Shown: positions 56,454 to 64,000 of the stretch, in pieces | Numbering within the stretch: the stretch's first letter is position 1 | Layout: every line of letters starts with the position of its first letter | DNA from: Geothrix sp. | GTDB lineage: Bacteria; Acidobacteriota; Holophagae; Holophagales; Holophagaceae | DNA: 64,000 nt | Direction of reading: 5' to 3' | Assembly: GCF_030219325.1 (NCBI RefSeq) | Contig: NZ_CP126625.1 | Location: forward strand, 248,001-312,000 | Position numbers and translations under genes: made by a program | Notes under the pieces: generated by a model | Databases searched by the model: none | What the model saw: the letters and a program-made list of their open reading frames with translations, nothing else | What the model was told of the DNA's origin: nothing

Positions 56454-57011
56454 ATGAAGCTCTACACGCGCACCGGTGACGACGGCTCCTCAGGACTCTT
56501 CGGGGGCGACCGGGTGAGCAAGTCCCACCTGCGCCTGGTGGCCTACGGCACCCTCGACGAGCTGAACGCGATCATGGGCCTGGTGCGCCTGCACGCCACG
56601 CCCGCCTGCGTGGACGAGGCCACCCTGCTGCGGGTCCAGCACGACCTCTTCGTGCTGGGGGCCATCCTGGCCACGCCGGCGGCCCGCCAGGAGCTGCTGG
56701 GGGCCCGCATGAGCCGCCCCACCTGGGAGCTCGCCGACATGGAGGCGGACATCGACCGCCTCACGGCCCTGGCGCCGGCCATGACGGCCTTCGTCCTGCC
56801 GGGGGGCACGCCGGGCTCCGCCCACGCCCACCTGGCCCGCACCGTCTGCCGCCGCGCTGAGCGCGAGGTGGTGGCCCTCACCCACGAGGAGTCCATGAAC
56901 CCCGTGGTGCAGACCTACCTGAACCGCCTCAGCGACTGGCTCTTCGCCCTGGCCCGGGCCGAGAACGCCGTGGCGGGCGTGGCCGACATCCAGTGGGTGC
57001 CAAAGGACTGA
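56454..57011 (+). CDS. pduO: PduO-type cob(I)alamin adenosyltransferase
   Basis: 185 residues. The ATP-binding N-terminus KLYTRTGDDGSSGLFGGDRVSK is diagnostic, YGTLDELNAIMG follows, and the C-terminal RLSDWLFALAR completes the five-helix bundle. It transfers adenosyl to cob(I)alamin to make coenzyme B12. It is separated from pyrE by 25 bp and followed by a strong bidirectional hairpin. Confidence 0.95.
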   Translation: MKLYTRTGDDGSSGLFGGDRVSKSHLRLVAYGTLDELNAIMGLVRLHATPACVDEATLLRVQHDLFVLGAILATPAARQELLGARMSRPTWELADMEADIDRLTALAPAMTAFVLPGGTPGSAHAHLARTVCRRAEREVVALTHEESMNPVVQTYLNRLSDWLFALARAENAVAGVADIQWVPKD

Positions 57012-57028
57012 ATTGTTTCCTGACATGA

Positions 57029-57052
57029 AAACGGGCCCCGAAGGGCCCGTTT
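57029..57052. terminator. Bidirectional intrinsic terminator
   Basis: Stem AAACGGGCCC with complement GGGCCCGTTT, loop CGAA (TTCG on the minus strand, a stable tetraloop). It serves the cobalamin gene on + and the TonB receptor on -. Confidence 0.85.
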
Positions 57053-57074
57053 GTCTTGCGGTCGTGGGCTCCGA

Positions 57075-60000
57075 TCAGAACTGGAGCTTCACGCCGAACC
57101 GGTAGCGACGGCCCTGCTGCCAGGCGGTGGCGGCACCGAAGCGGGCTTCGGGGGACCCACCCTGCGTCGTGGCCTGCTGGAGCTGGGCCGTGGCGTAGCG
57201 GGTGTTGAACAGGTTGAAAATGTCCACACTGGGGGTCAGCTTCATCTTGCCACCCAGCTTCTTCGACCAGTCGAGGTGCACATCGACATTGTTGAGGGCA
57301 GGGCTGCGACCGGCCGTGCCCTGGGTGCCGTTGACGGCCGTGGCATTGCCATAGAAACCGATATCCAGGAAAGAGTGGATGTGGTCCTTGCCCGTGGGGC
57401 CGATCCACTGTCCACCAATGCCACCAGAACCCCAGTTCAGCGGGTTGTCATAATCTGCCTGGGTGTTCACGGCAATGGGGTTGCCGCTAAGGGTGGTGTT
57501 GTTGTCGTAGTCGAGGTAGCCCAGGTGGGCCGTGTCCCAGCCGGGGGCGTAGCCATTGCTGACGGAGCCATCATCCCAGGCGCTATTGGGGGTGCCGCTC
57601 TGGTAGGTCCAGTTGACGCCCAGGTTCAGATCACCACTGAAGAAGTCGAAGCGGTGGCTGGCGTAGAGCTTGACCACGTGGGTGCGATCCAGGGGCAGCG
57701 GGCCGTAGCCCGCGTAGGGGAAGTAGTCGAAGCTGGCGGTGATGTTGCCGTCCGCCTGGCCGTTGGAACTGGAGACCACGCCCTCGTAGTTGCCTTCCAG
57801 GCGGCTCCAGGTGTAGCTGAAGCCGAAGACGTCGCGGTCGGTCTTCTTGTCCAGGGTGAAATCCACGCTGGAGAACTTGTTACCGGCCTTGGGGAAGTTC
57901 GTGTTCTGAACCGTGAAGAGCCCCGTGGCGGGGTTGTAGTAGTTCAGGTAGTCGATGCCGTAGTTGTTCTGGGTGTATGGATTACCCAGGAAGTTGGTGC
58001 CCGCGGGGCCACGGCCCAGGAGAACCAGGGTCATGCTGGCGGGGTTGGGACGCCACTGCTGGTAGGCACCGGGGTTGCCGATGACCGCCGCGCCAGCGCC
58101 GTAGCGCGGGGCGCCGGTGCTGGTGTAGGAGATGGCCGGGCCCTCATCGTAGGGGTTGCCGAAGTTGTCGGTGAACACCATGTCTTCCATGGGGTTCTTC
58201 AGCTCGCGGTACTTGCCATGGACGCCCACGGTCCAGCCGCTGGGCAGGGTGTGATCGATACCGAGGATGTACTCGTTGCGCTCAGGCAGCTTCACGCCCA
58301 CGGCGATGGGATCGAAGCTGAAGGGCGTGGCGTAATCGGTGATGGTGTTGGGCGTCGCGCCGAAGGTGTAGGCGCCCGTGGCGTTGGTGTAGGTCGAGTT
58401 GGAGAAGCGGTAGTTGTAGCGGAGGTAGGTCTCGTTGGCATAGACGCGGATGGCCATGCGCTGCGGGATCTGCTCGAAGTACTTGGCGTAGTTGCCGCTG
58501 ACCTTGGTCTTGCCATCCTGGTTCACGTCCCAGGTGAAGCCCAGGCGGGGCTGGACGTAGTCCTTGAAGTTGTCGAACTTCAGGAAGGACTTGTCGTTCA
58601 GGTCCCGCTGGTCCTGCATCTCAAACCGGAAGCCATACATCAGCTTCACGCCCGCGCCCACATCCCAGGTGTCCTGGGCGTAGAACGAAGTGATGATCTC
58701 CTTCACGGTGGCGTTGGTGTGCAGGAACTGGCGGATGATCTGGCTGCTGCTGGTGCCCACGGCATTGATGGTGACGCGCTCACCGCCGGAGGTGGCGGCG
58801 ATCTCGGTGTACTTCGAGGTGAGCTGGGACACGCCGAACTTCATGTTGTGGGTGCCCAGGAAGTAGCTCAGGTCCAGCCTGGCCTGGGTGGTGTTGGTCT
58901 TGTCCTGGGCCACATAGTAGCCCGCGCCACCACGGCGGTAGCCGAGGCCGGATCCGGCATTGGGATCGCCGCCGAGGGCGCCGGGGCCGTCATCTTCCCA
59001 ACGGTAGTCGGTGACGGCGATGTTGGTCGTATCCGCGGGTGTGGTGTCGGTCTTGTACTGGGTGGTGCCCAGCTTGGCGCTCAGGAAGAGGCTGGGGCTG
59101 ATGGTCCAGTCGTAGTTGATGACCAGATTCTGGGTGGTGCCCTTGATGAGCGATCCCAGGCTGGCGTTGCCCAGCGTTGCAGGGTAGGCGATGGGCTGGT
59201 TGTCCTTGTGATCGTTCAGATTCGCCGAGAAAGTGAACTGCTGGTCCGGCGTGAGGTACCAGTTCACCTTGGCGATCACCTGATAGTCATCGATCTTCTG
59301 AGTGCCATTGGCAAGACCACTGCGGTTGGGCAGGTTGTTCGAGCCGCTGTTCTCGGTGTAGGTGTAGTCGATGCCCGCGAAGTAGAAGAGCTTGTCCTTG
59401 ATGATGGGGCCGCCGACCTCGGCGCCCACGTCGTAGCGGCTGGGGGCAGGGGCCTGCGAGTAGAACTCGTTGTGCTTGGGCTTGGCTCCGATGCCGATGG
59501 GATCCCAGGTGAGCCAGGCCGAACCCTTGAATTCATTGGAACCGCTCTTGGTGATGGCGTTGATCACGCCGCCCAGGGCGCTGAACTCGGGCTTGAAGCC
59601 GCCCGTCTGAACTTCCACCTGATCGATGAAGTCCGTCACCAGGGTGGCGCCCTGAAAGCCGCGGTTGGTGTTGGTGGTGGAGAGGCCATCGACCACATAG
59701 CTGTTCTCGGCGGCGGAACCGCCACCGATGGAGGGATCGTCATGGCCGGCCATGCCGCCGCCGACGGCGCCGGGCGCCAGCAGCACGACGCTGCTGATGT
59801 CACGGCCCTTGGGGATGGCGGACAGGTTCTCCATGGTGGTGGTGAGGCCGGTCTGGGTGGTGGTGGAGTCCACCGTGGTGGTGGTGCCGAGCACTTCGAC
59901 GACCGTGGCGGCCTCGGAGGCCATCTTGAAGGTCACGGGCTGAGTCTGGTTCACCAGCACGCTGACGGTCTGGGTGATCTTCTGGAAGCCGCCCTTGGTG

Positions 60001-60248
60001 ACTTCCACGGTCCAGGCACCGGGGTTCAGCAGGCCGAGGCGGAAGGCGCCATCCGAGCCCGTGATGATGGTGCGTGAGGTCTGCGAGGAACTCAGGCGCA
60101 CCGTCGCACCGGCCAGGGGCGCGCCGTTCTTGTCGGACACGGTGCCCGACAGCGCACCGGTGGTGGCCGTCTGCGCGTGAGCGATGATGCCACTCCCGGC
60201 GACAAGGGCTGCGGCCGTAAAGCCGAGCCGCGTGAAGATTCGATTCAT
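57075..60248 (-). CDS. Oar-like TonB-dependent outer-membrane receptor, copy 1
   Basis: 1057 residues. The signal peptide (about 1-25) is followed by a carboxypeptidase-regulatory-like beta sandwich (about 28-110: GALSGTVSDKNGAPLAGATV), a TonB plug (about 120-245: ENSYVVDGLSTTNTN, FKPEFSALGGVINAITKSGSNEFKG), and a large barrel ending FGVKLQF with a terminal Phe. This Oar/CarboxypepD_reg type is abundant in Acidobacteria and imports or binds bulky ligands; the substrate is unknown. ATG 60248 follows AAAGGAGT. The next receptor lies directly upstream on the same strand but has its own terminator. Confidence 0.93.
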   Translation of the reverse strand: MNRIFTRLGFTAAALVAGSGIIAHAQTATTGALSGTVSDKNGAPLAGATVRLSSSQTSRTIITGSDGAFRLGLLNPGAWTVEVTKGGFQKITQTVSVLVNQTQPVTFKMASEAATVVEVLGTTTTVDSTTTQTGLTTTMENLSAIPKGRDISSVVLLAPGAVGGGMAGHDDPSIGGGSAAENSYVVDGLSTTNTNRGFQGATLVTDFIDQVEVQTGGFKPEFSALGGVINAITKSGSNEFKGSAWLTWDPIGIGAKPKHNEFYSQAPAPSRYDVGAEVGGPIIKDKLFYFAGIDYTYTENSGSNNLPNRSGLANGTQKIDDYQVIAKVNWYLTPDQQFTFSANLNDHKDNQPIAYPATLGNASLGSLIKGTTQNLVINYDWTISPSLFLSAKLGTTQYKTDTTPADTTNIAVTDYRWEDDGPGALGGDPNAGSGLGYRRGGAGYYVAQDKTNTTQARLDLSYFLGTHNMKFGVSQLTSKYTEIAATSGGERVTINAVGTSSSQIIRQFLHTNATVKEIITSFYAQDTWDVGAGVKLMYGFRFEMQDQRDLNDKSFLKFDNFKDYVQPRLGFTWDVNQDGKTKVSGNYAKYFEQIPQRMAIRVYANETYLRYNYRFSNSTYTNATGAYTFGATPNTITDYATPFSFDPIAVGVKLPERNEYILGIDHTLPSGWTVGVHGKYRELKNPMEDMVFTDNFGNPYDEGPAISYTSTGAPRYGAGAAVIGNPGAYQQWRPNPASMTLVLLGRGPAGTNFLGNPYTQNNYGIDYLNYYNPATGLFTVQNTNFPKAGNKFSSVDFTLDKKTDRDVFGFSYTWSRLEGNYEGVVSSSNGQADGNITASFDYFPYAGYGPLPLDRTHVVKLYASHRFDFFSGDLNLGVNWTYQSGTPNSAWDDGSVSNGYAPGWDTAHLGYLDYDNNTTLSGNPIAVNTQADYDNPLNWGSGGIGGQWIGPTGKDHIHSFLDIGFYGNATAVNGTQGTAGRSPALNNVDVHLDWSKKLGGKMKLTPSVDIFNLFNTRYATAQLQQATTQGGSPEARFGAATAWQQGRRYRFGVKLQF

Positions 60249-60388
60249 AGGGACTCCTTTGGAGTGAGCGGCGGGGGGCCGCGAAAAAAGCGTGATGAAG
60301 TTCGGCCGGTGCCAATGCACCATCCCCCGAGGTGGCGATGCCCGGGGCGACTGTCACAAGGACGACCAAAGATCGGGGGAGTGTCGAA

Positions 60389-60418
60389 AGAATAGGTCAG
60401 GTTCCCCGGGTAACACAA
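60389..60418 (-). promoter_or_regulatory. Candidate promoter of the first TonB receptor
   Basis: Minus-strand TTGTGT (60418-60413), an 18-bp spacer and TATTCT (60394-60389) form a fair sigma-70-like pair. They lie about 140 bp upstream of the start codon in a locally AT-richer stretch. The 316-bp region 60249-60564 otherwise holds only this and the upstream gene's terminator. Confidence 0.4.
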
Positions 60419-60518
60419 ATTATTTTCGACGGATGGGACCGGCAACATCAGTATGTGAGGCATTTAAAACCACCTTTCTATCGCCTTTAAGGGAGGACGA
60501 TCGCCGGGCAGGTACGAA

Positions 60519-60546
60519 AAAACGAGGCCCTTGCGGGCCTCGTTTT
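60519..60546 (-). terminator. Intrinsic terminator of the second TonB receptor
   Basis: Stem AAAACGAGGCCC with GGGCCTCGTTTT, loop TTGC, and a run of six T on the minus strand beyond the stem. It begins 18 bp after the stop at 60565. Confidence 0.88.
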
Positions 60547-60564
60547 GGGTGGTACCGGGGTCGC

Positions 60565-63513
60565 TTAGAAGCGGAAGCCGGCAGAAACGGCGACGGTACG
60601 GGGAGTGCCGTAGTTCCCGAAGGACTGGGGGTTGCCGAAACCAGTGTAAGTGGTGGTGGCAGGGGACTGCACCCAGGGGGCGGTGTAGGCATTCGGGTAG
60701 GCGTAGGGGGCCGTGTTGGGCACGCGGTTCCAGGACGTATTGAAGGTGACGATCTGCTGGTGGTTGAGCACGTTGCCGATGTTGAACTTGGCAAAGGCTG
60801 TCACGTCCTTGCCCATGGCCTTGAAGAGCGGGAAATCATGGGTGACGGCCAGATCCAGGTAGGAGGCGGAGTTGTAGACGCCTCCGCCGCGGAAGTCGTT
60901 CAGGTACTGGGTGGAGGTGGCACCGAACTGGCCGGGCAGGGCCGGGTTCAGCTGGGCGGCGGTCATGGTGCGGGTGTTGCTGTAGTGGGCGCCGGAGTCG
61001 AAGCGGTAGACGAGACCCACGGAGGTCTTGCCGAAGCCATTGTTGAAGACCCGGTTGCCGGTCGCGCGAATGCGGATGGGCACGTGGCCCGTCAGGTAGC
61101 CGTAGGGCGCGGTCTTGCTGGAGTCATACAGGGAGACGCCGCCCACGACATCGTAGTAGTGGATGGATTCGCCACGTCCGGGGGTGTTGGTGCCTTCCCC
61201 TTCGTAGTTGCCCTTGAGGCTGCTCCAGGTGATGCCGGTCGTGTAGCTCCACTGGTTGCGGTTGTACTGGGACTCGACTTCCAGGCCCTTGTATTCGCGC
61301 TTGGCATCGGGGTTGTTGTCCCAGAGCTTGACATACAGCGTGTTCCCGGCGCCGTCCAGCACGGTCCCATTGTTGCCGGTGCTGACGTCCATCAGGTTAT
61401 TCCACTTCTTGCTCACGCCAGTGACCTTGACGTAGCCGTCGCCGTAGCCGCCGAAGTTGAAGGAGTAGGCGTAGCTGGCCTGGAGTTCCTCAACGGTGGG
61501 AGCCTTCATGTTGCGGTTCAGCTTCACATTGAGGGTGGGGTCGTTGTAGTAGGCGATATTGGTGAAGTCGTACAGGGCGGGATTCTGAAGGTTCGCGAAG
61601 GTGGTGCGGTTGGCGTTCAGCCAGTCGTAGCTGGTGGCCGGGGTTCCGCCGCCGGTGGCATACGTGAAGGCGTAGTAGTCAATTTCCTTCGGGTTGCCCT
61701 GGAGGGTCACGGAGTTGGTGATGCCTTCCAGCACCTTGGCGTTGTACTTGGCATAGCTGGCACCGAAGATGTGCTTGCTGTCGCCGAAGAGGTCGAACTT
61801 GACGCCGAGGCGGGGCGAGAGACCATTGGCGCCGGCGGTCTGGGCGCCCGCTTCGTTCTGCGCCTTGTACTTGTCCCAGCGCAGGCCGATCTGGAAGTTC
61901 CAGTGCTGGTCGAGGCTCCACTTGTCGTTCACGTAGAGGCCGGTGGAGAAGCTCTGGGCCTCGCCAGCAGCGCTCTGGTAGGTCCAGATGGCCGTGGGGA
62001 TGGCCGTCCGGGTGATGAGGTTCATGCCCGCAGCCTCAAAGATGAAGCCCGTCGGGGTCTGCTCGTTCTTGGCGCGGCGGATGCCGTCGTAGTAGTCGAT
62101 GCCGAAGTCGGTCTGGTGGCTGCCGAGAAGGTTCCAGAAGAGGCTGGCCTTCACGTTGTAGGTCTTGTTGCCGCGGTTGTCACCACCATCGGTGCTGTTG
62201 AAGATGCCGTTGTTGTAGTAGAGGCCCGTGTCATCCGACTGGATGGGGCTCTGGCCGTTGGCGAGACCACCGGCGCTCAGCATCTGGTTCTTGCGGCCGA
62301 AGCGGACTTCCGTGGTGAGGTTGCTGGTCCAGGCGGACCGCAGGGCGATGTTGTAGAAATTCGAGGTGCTCTTCTGGGGCACGAGGGACGCGATTTCACC
62401 CGCAGAGTAGTTGCGGTTCGTCTGGTTGGTTTCATTGCGCATGAAGGCGCCAACCAGGGTGTGGTCCTGGTTGATGGACCAGGTCAGCTTGATCTGGCGC
62501 CGGATTTCATTGGTGCCGGCCGTGTAACTGGAGCCGTAGCCGGTTCCAGCAACCGTCGGATTGGCGGCGCCGAGGCCGAGCGGGTCGGCAGAGAGGTTGC
62601 CGCCGATGGAGCCGATGGCACTGCTCTTGGTCGTGTAGTAGGAGGTGGAGAACCAGAGCTTGTCCTTGAGGATGGGGCCGCTCACCGAGAGGGTCTTGAA
62701 CTCGCTGAGGAGATTGTTGATGCTGGCACCCCGGGCCTGCAGGGGCGCGGTGGCGTTCCAGTCGGGATTCTGCAGTTCCCAGCGGAGGGAGCCGGCGAAC
62801 TCGTTGGAGCCGGAGCGGGTGATGGAGTTGATGACGCCGCCATCCACGTCGCCGTACTCGGCAGACATGGCGCCCGTGATGATCTGGGTCTCTTCGATGG
62901 AGTCATCGATCACGGCCAGGCCGCGGTTGTTGTAGGCGTTGTCAGCGATGTTCTGGCCATCCAGCAGGTACAGGTTGCCGGAGGTCATGGCGCCGCGGAT
63001 CTGGACACGACCACCCACGCCGGCGGTGACGCCGGGGGTGAGGAGGGCGACGCCTTCCATGTTGCGGGCGTTGGGCAGGAGATCGACGCTGTCGGCGCGG
63101 TAGTTGCTGGCGGTCTTGACATCGGTCTTGTCGACGGCGGGAGCAGCCGCGATCACTTCAACCACGGCGCCGCCCACCTTCGTGAGGGTGACCTTGGGGC
63201 TGAAGGTCTGGTCGATGCCGAGGGATTCAGTGACCTTGCGGGTTTCGAGGCCATCCTTGGTGTACTGGATGGTGTAGAAGCCAGGAGGCAGCAGGCGGGC
63301 GATGAACTTGCCCGTGGCGTCCGTGGTGTAGGTGCGCACACCCTGGAGGGCGGGGGAGGTGAGGCGGACGACGACGCCCGCGATGGGGGCGCCAGCGGCG
63401 TCCACGACGGTGCCGGTGATGTTCGCGGTCTGCGTGCCCTGTGAATACAGAGCTGCCCCGCCCAGGGCGATGAGGGCCGTGATGCGGCCCAGGCGGTTGT
63501 TCAAGAGATGCAT
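60565..63513 (-). CDS. Oar-like TonB-dependent outer-membrane receptor, copy 2
   Basis: 982 residues. Signal peptide (about 1-25), regulatory-like beta sandwich (about 28-110: NITGTVVDAAGAPIAGVVV), plug (about 115-235: GNLYLLDGQNIADNAYN, SAEYGDVDGGVINSITRSG), and barrel ending VAVSAGFRF. The layout is as in the first copy but the barrels differ strongly, so the ligands probably differ. ATG 63513 follows GGAGGATGCT. Two CTGGTCAGACCAG palindromes lie 185-228 bp upstream, pointing to control by a FadR-subfamily GntR regulator. Confidence 0.93.
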   Translation of the reverse strand: MHLLNNRLGRITALIALGGAALYSQGTQTANITGTVVDAAGAPIAGVVVRLTSPALQGVRTYTTDATGKFIARLLPPGFYTIQYTKDGLETRKVTESLGIDQTFSPKVTLTKVGGAVVEVIAAAPAVDKTDVKTASNYRADSVDLLPNARNMEGVALLTPGVTAGVGGRVQIRGAMTSGNLYLLDGQNIADNAYNNRGLAVIDDSIEETQIITGAMSAEYGDVDGGVINSITRSGSNEFAGSLRWELQNPDWNATAPLQARGASINNLLSEFKTLSVSGPILKDKLWFSTSYYTTKSSAIGSIGGNLSADPLGLGAANPTVAGTGYGSSYTAGTNEIRRQIKLTWSINQDHTLVGAFMRNETNQTNRNYSAGEIASLVPQKSTSNFYNIALRSAWTSNLTTEVRFGRKNQMLSAGGLANGQSPIQSDDTGLYYNNGIFNSTDGGDNRGNKTYNVKASLFWNLLGSHQTDFGIDYYDGIRRAKNEQTPTGFIFEAAGMNLITRTAIPTAIWTYQSAAGEAQSFSTGLYVNDKWSLDQHWNFQIGLRWDKYKAQNEAGAQTAGANGLSPRLGVKFDLFGDSKHIFGASYAKYNAKVLEGITNSVTLQGNPKEIDYYAFTYATGGGTPATSYDWLNANRTTFANLQNPALYDFTNIAYYNDPTLNVKLNRNMKAPTVEELQASYAYSFNFGGYGDGYVKVTGVSKKWNNLMDVSTGNNGTVLDGAGNTLYVKLWDNNPDAKREYKGLEVESQYNRNQWSYTTGITWSSLKGNYEGEGTNTPGRGESIHYYDVVGGVSLYDSSKTAPYGYLTGHVPIRIRATGNRVFNNGFGKTSVGLVYRFDSGAHYSNTRTMTAAQLNPALPGQFGATSTQYLNDFRGGGVYNSASYLDLAVTHDFPLFKAMGKDVTAFAKFNIGNVLNHQQIVTFNTSWNRVPNTAPYAYPNAYTAPWVQSPATTTYTGFGNPQSFGNYGTPRTVAVSAGFRF

Positions 63514-63697
63514 AGCATCCTCCAGAAAGTCGGGACTTGTGGTTGGGGGGGTCCCGAGGGGAAAAAACGAATCCTCAATCCGGGGGTGGCACAGGACCAC
63601 CGCCGCAGGAAGGGTGTGGCTACTGATGTCGGGATTGAAGACGGTGAAAAAGATCTAGGAGACAGGAGAGTAACTTTACCAGAACCCACAAGGGAAT

Positions 63698-63741
63698 CTG
63701 GTCAGACCAGAAGTTTTCCGGGAACCATCTGGTCAGACCAG
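63698..63741. promoter_or_regulatory. Twin FadR/GntR-type operators
   Basis: The 13-bp palindrome CTGGTCAGACCAG occurs twice, at 63698-63710 and 63729-63741, with centres 31 bp apart (about three helical turns). TGGTCNGACCA is typical of FadR-subfamily GntR regulators. The sites sit in the 256-bp gap before the second TonB receptor and after the phosphorylase stop; the rest of that gap shows nothing further. Confidence 0.65.
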
Positions 63742-63769
63742 GCACTCGCCACCCTTGCCCGGGTCAACA

Positions 63770-64000
63770 TCAACACCCGATGGTGGCCATCAACCAGGGT
63801 GTCTGCTTTGGCGGGGTCATTGTTAACTCAAGGGTCATTAAGTATAATTCCGGCACGACCACCTGGTCGGCTTTCGCCAGGACCTGGAAGAGCAGGTCGC
63901 CCTTGGCCACCTTCTGCCCCACCCGGGCGAGGACCCGGATGCCCACTCCGAGATCCAGCACGTCGGTCCGGTCGCGGCGGCCGGCCCCGAGGTCCATGGC
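63770..64000 (-). CDS. Pyrimidine-nucleoside/thymidine phosphorylase, C-terminal end
   Basis: Only the last 76 codons are in the window; the gene enters from beyond 64000. DLGAGRRDRTDVLDLGVGIRVL followed by ARVGQKVAKGDLLFQVLAKAD is the C-terminal (PYNP_C) domain of the family, which splits pyrimidine nucleosides to base and ribose 1-phosphate. After VVVPEL the frame continues 25 codons with unrelated composition before the stop, so the tail may be a non-homologous extension. A canonical promoter lies on the opposite strand within this tail. Confidence 0.75.
   Translation of the reverse strand, partial: AMDLGAGRRDRTDVLDLGVGIRVLARVGQKVAKGDLLFQVLAKADQVVVPELYLMTLELTMTPPKQTPWLMATIGC
63820..63848 (+). 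promoter_or_regulatory. Near-consensus sigma-70 promoter, antisense to the phosphorylase 3' end
   Basis: TTGTTA (63820-63825), exactly 17 bp, then TATAAT (63843-63848). It is the best -35/-10 pair I saw in the window and sits in an AT-rich patch. It points into the 3' end of the phosphorylase, opposite to its transcription. Confidence 0.45.

Noticed and set aside
57051-60077. A very long open frame (about 1000 codons) on + antisense to the first TonB receptor
   Set aside because: Its translation is Gly/Val/Ala/His-rich without any domain, which is the usual shadow of a GC-rich coding strand. The minus strand encodes a complete receptor with signal peptide, plug and terminal Phe.
60292-63444. 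Another very long frame on + antisense to the second TonB receptor
   Set aside because: Same reasoning: low-information Gly/Val/Glu composition opposite a clear receptor gene.

Overview
The window is a contiguous stretch of high-GC chromosome from a Gram-negative bacterium: OmpA proteins, beta-barrel porins, TonB-dependent receptors and lipoproteins are all present. Two long TonB receptors with an N-terminal carboxypeptidase-regulatory-like domain (Oar type), TIGR03118 and DUF5666 lipoproteins, a RegB/RegA redox system and Kdp with KimA together suggest Acidobacteriota, most likely class Holophagae (Geothrix-like). That placement is inferred from gene content only. I saw no rRNA, tRNA, CRISPR array or insertion sequence.

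Layout. (1) 1-12.1 kb, all on the + strand: an envelope and stress cluster with two OmpA proteins, BON, a lmo0937-type miniprotein, a coiled-coil protein, Dps, DUF948, two YtxH paralogues, a hydrolase, a glycine-rich stress protein, a zinc alcohol dehydrogenase, DUF1003, a cardiolipin synthase and two secreted low-complexity proteins. (2) 12.1-20 kb: a small HTH regulator, two large hybrid histidine kinases, methylglyoxal synthase, a hemolysin-III protein and a frameshifted L,D-transpeptidase. (3) 20-36.2 kb: a Na+/alanine-type symporter, then a potassium island: Kir channel, kdpE, kdpD, a secreted unknown, an outer-membrane porin, kdpC-kdpB-kdpA-kdpF, a 64-residue membrane protein coupled to kdpF, and a KimA-type K+ importer. 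Between the porin and kdpC lie a truncated second kdpE and a kdpA-like fragment.

(4) 36.2-52.2 kb: a redox and envelope region with two small c-type cytochromes, a MocR-like regulator, a TIGR03118 lipoprotein, a cupredoxin, a membrane sensor Ser/Thr kinase, a Rieske protein, a DUF5666 lipoprotein, a hemerythrin, RegB/RegA, an outer-membrane barrel and an NMT1-PAS-GGDEF-hemerythrin protein. (5) 52.4-57 kb: a housekeeping run of leuS, a cysteine-synthase-family enzyme, pyrE and a cobalamin adenosyltransferase. (6) 57-64 kb: two Oar-like TonB receptors and the 3' end of a pyrimidine-nucleoside phosphorylase.

Three sets of shared non-coding signals tie genes together. First, 11-bp direct repeats of the form YTARCGCC... 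sit at identical spacing before a common TGRCCATSCT block at the kdp, porin and kimA promoters, with a similar pair before the secreted unknown; this looks like one KdpE regulon. Second, GCGNC-N5-GNCGC inverted repeats precede regB, the hemerythrin and the barrel gene after regA, as expected for RegA/PrrA sites. Third, an unrecognised 15-bp element, GAACCGGATCTGGTG, is repeated exactly upstream of a cytochrome, the TIGR03118 lipoprotein and the Rieske protein, each time in the sense orientation.
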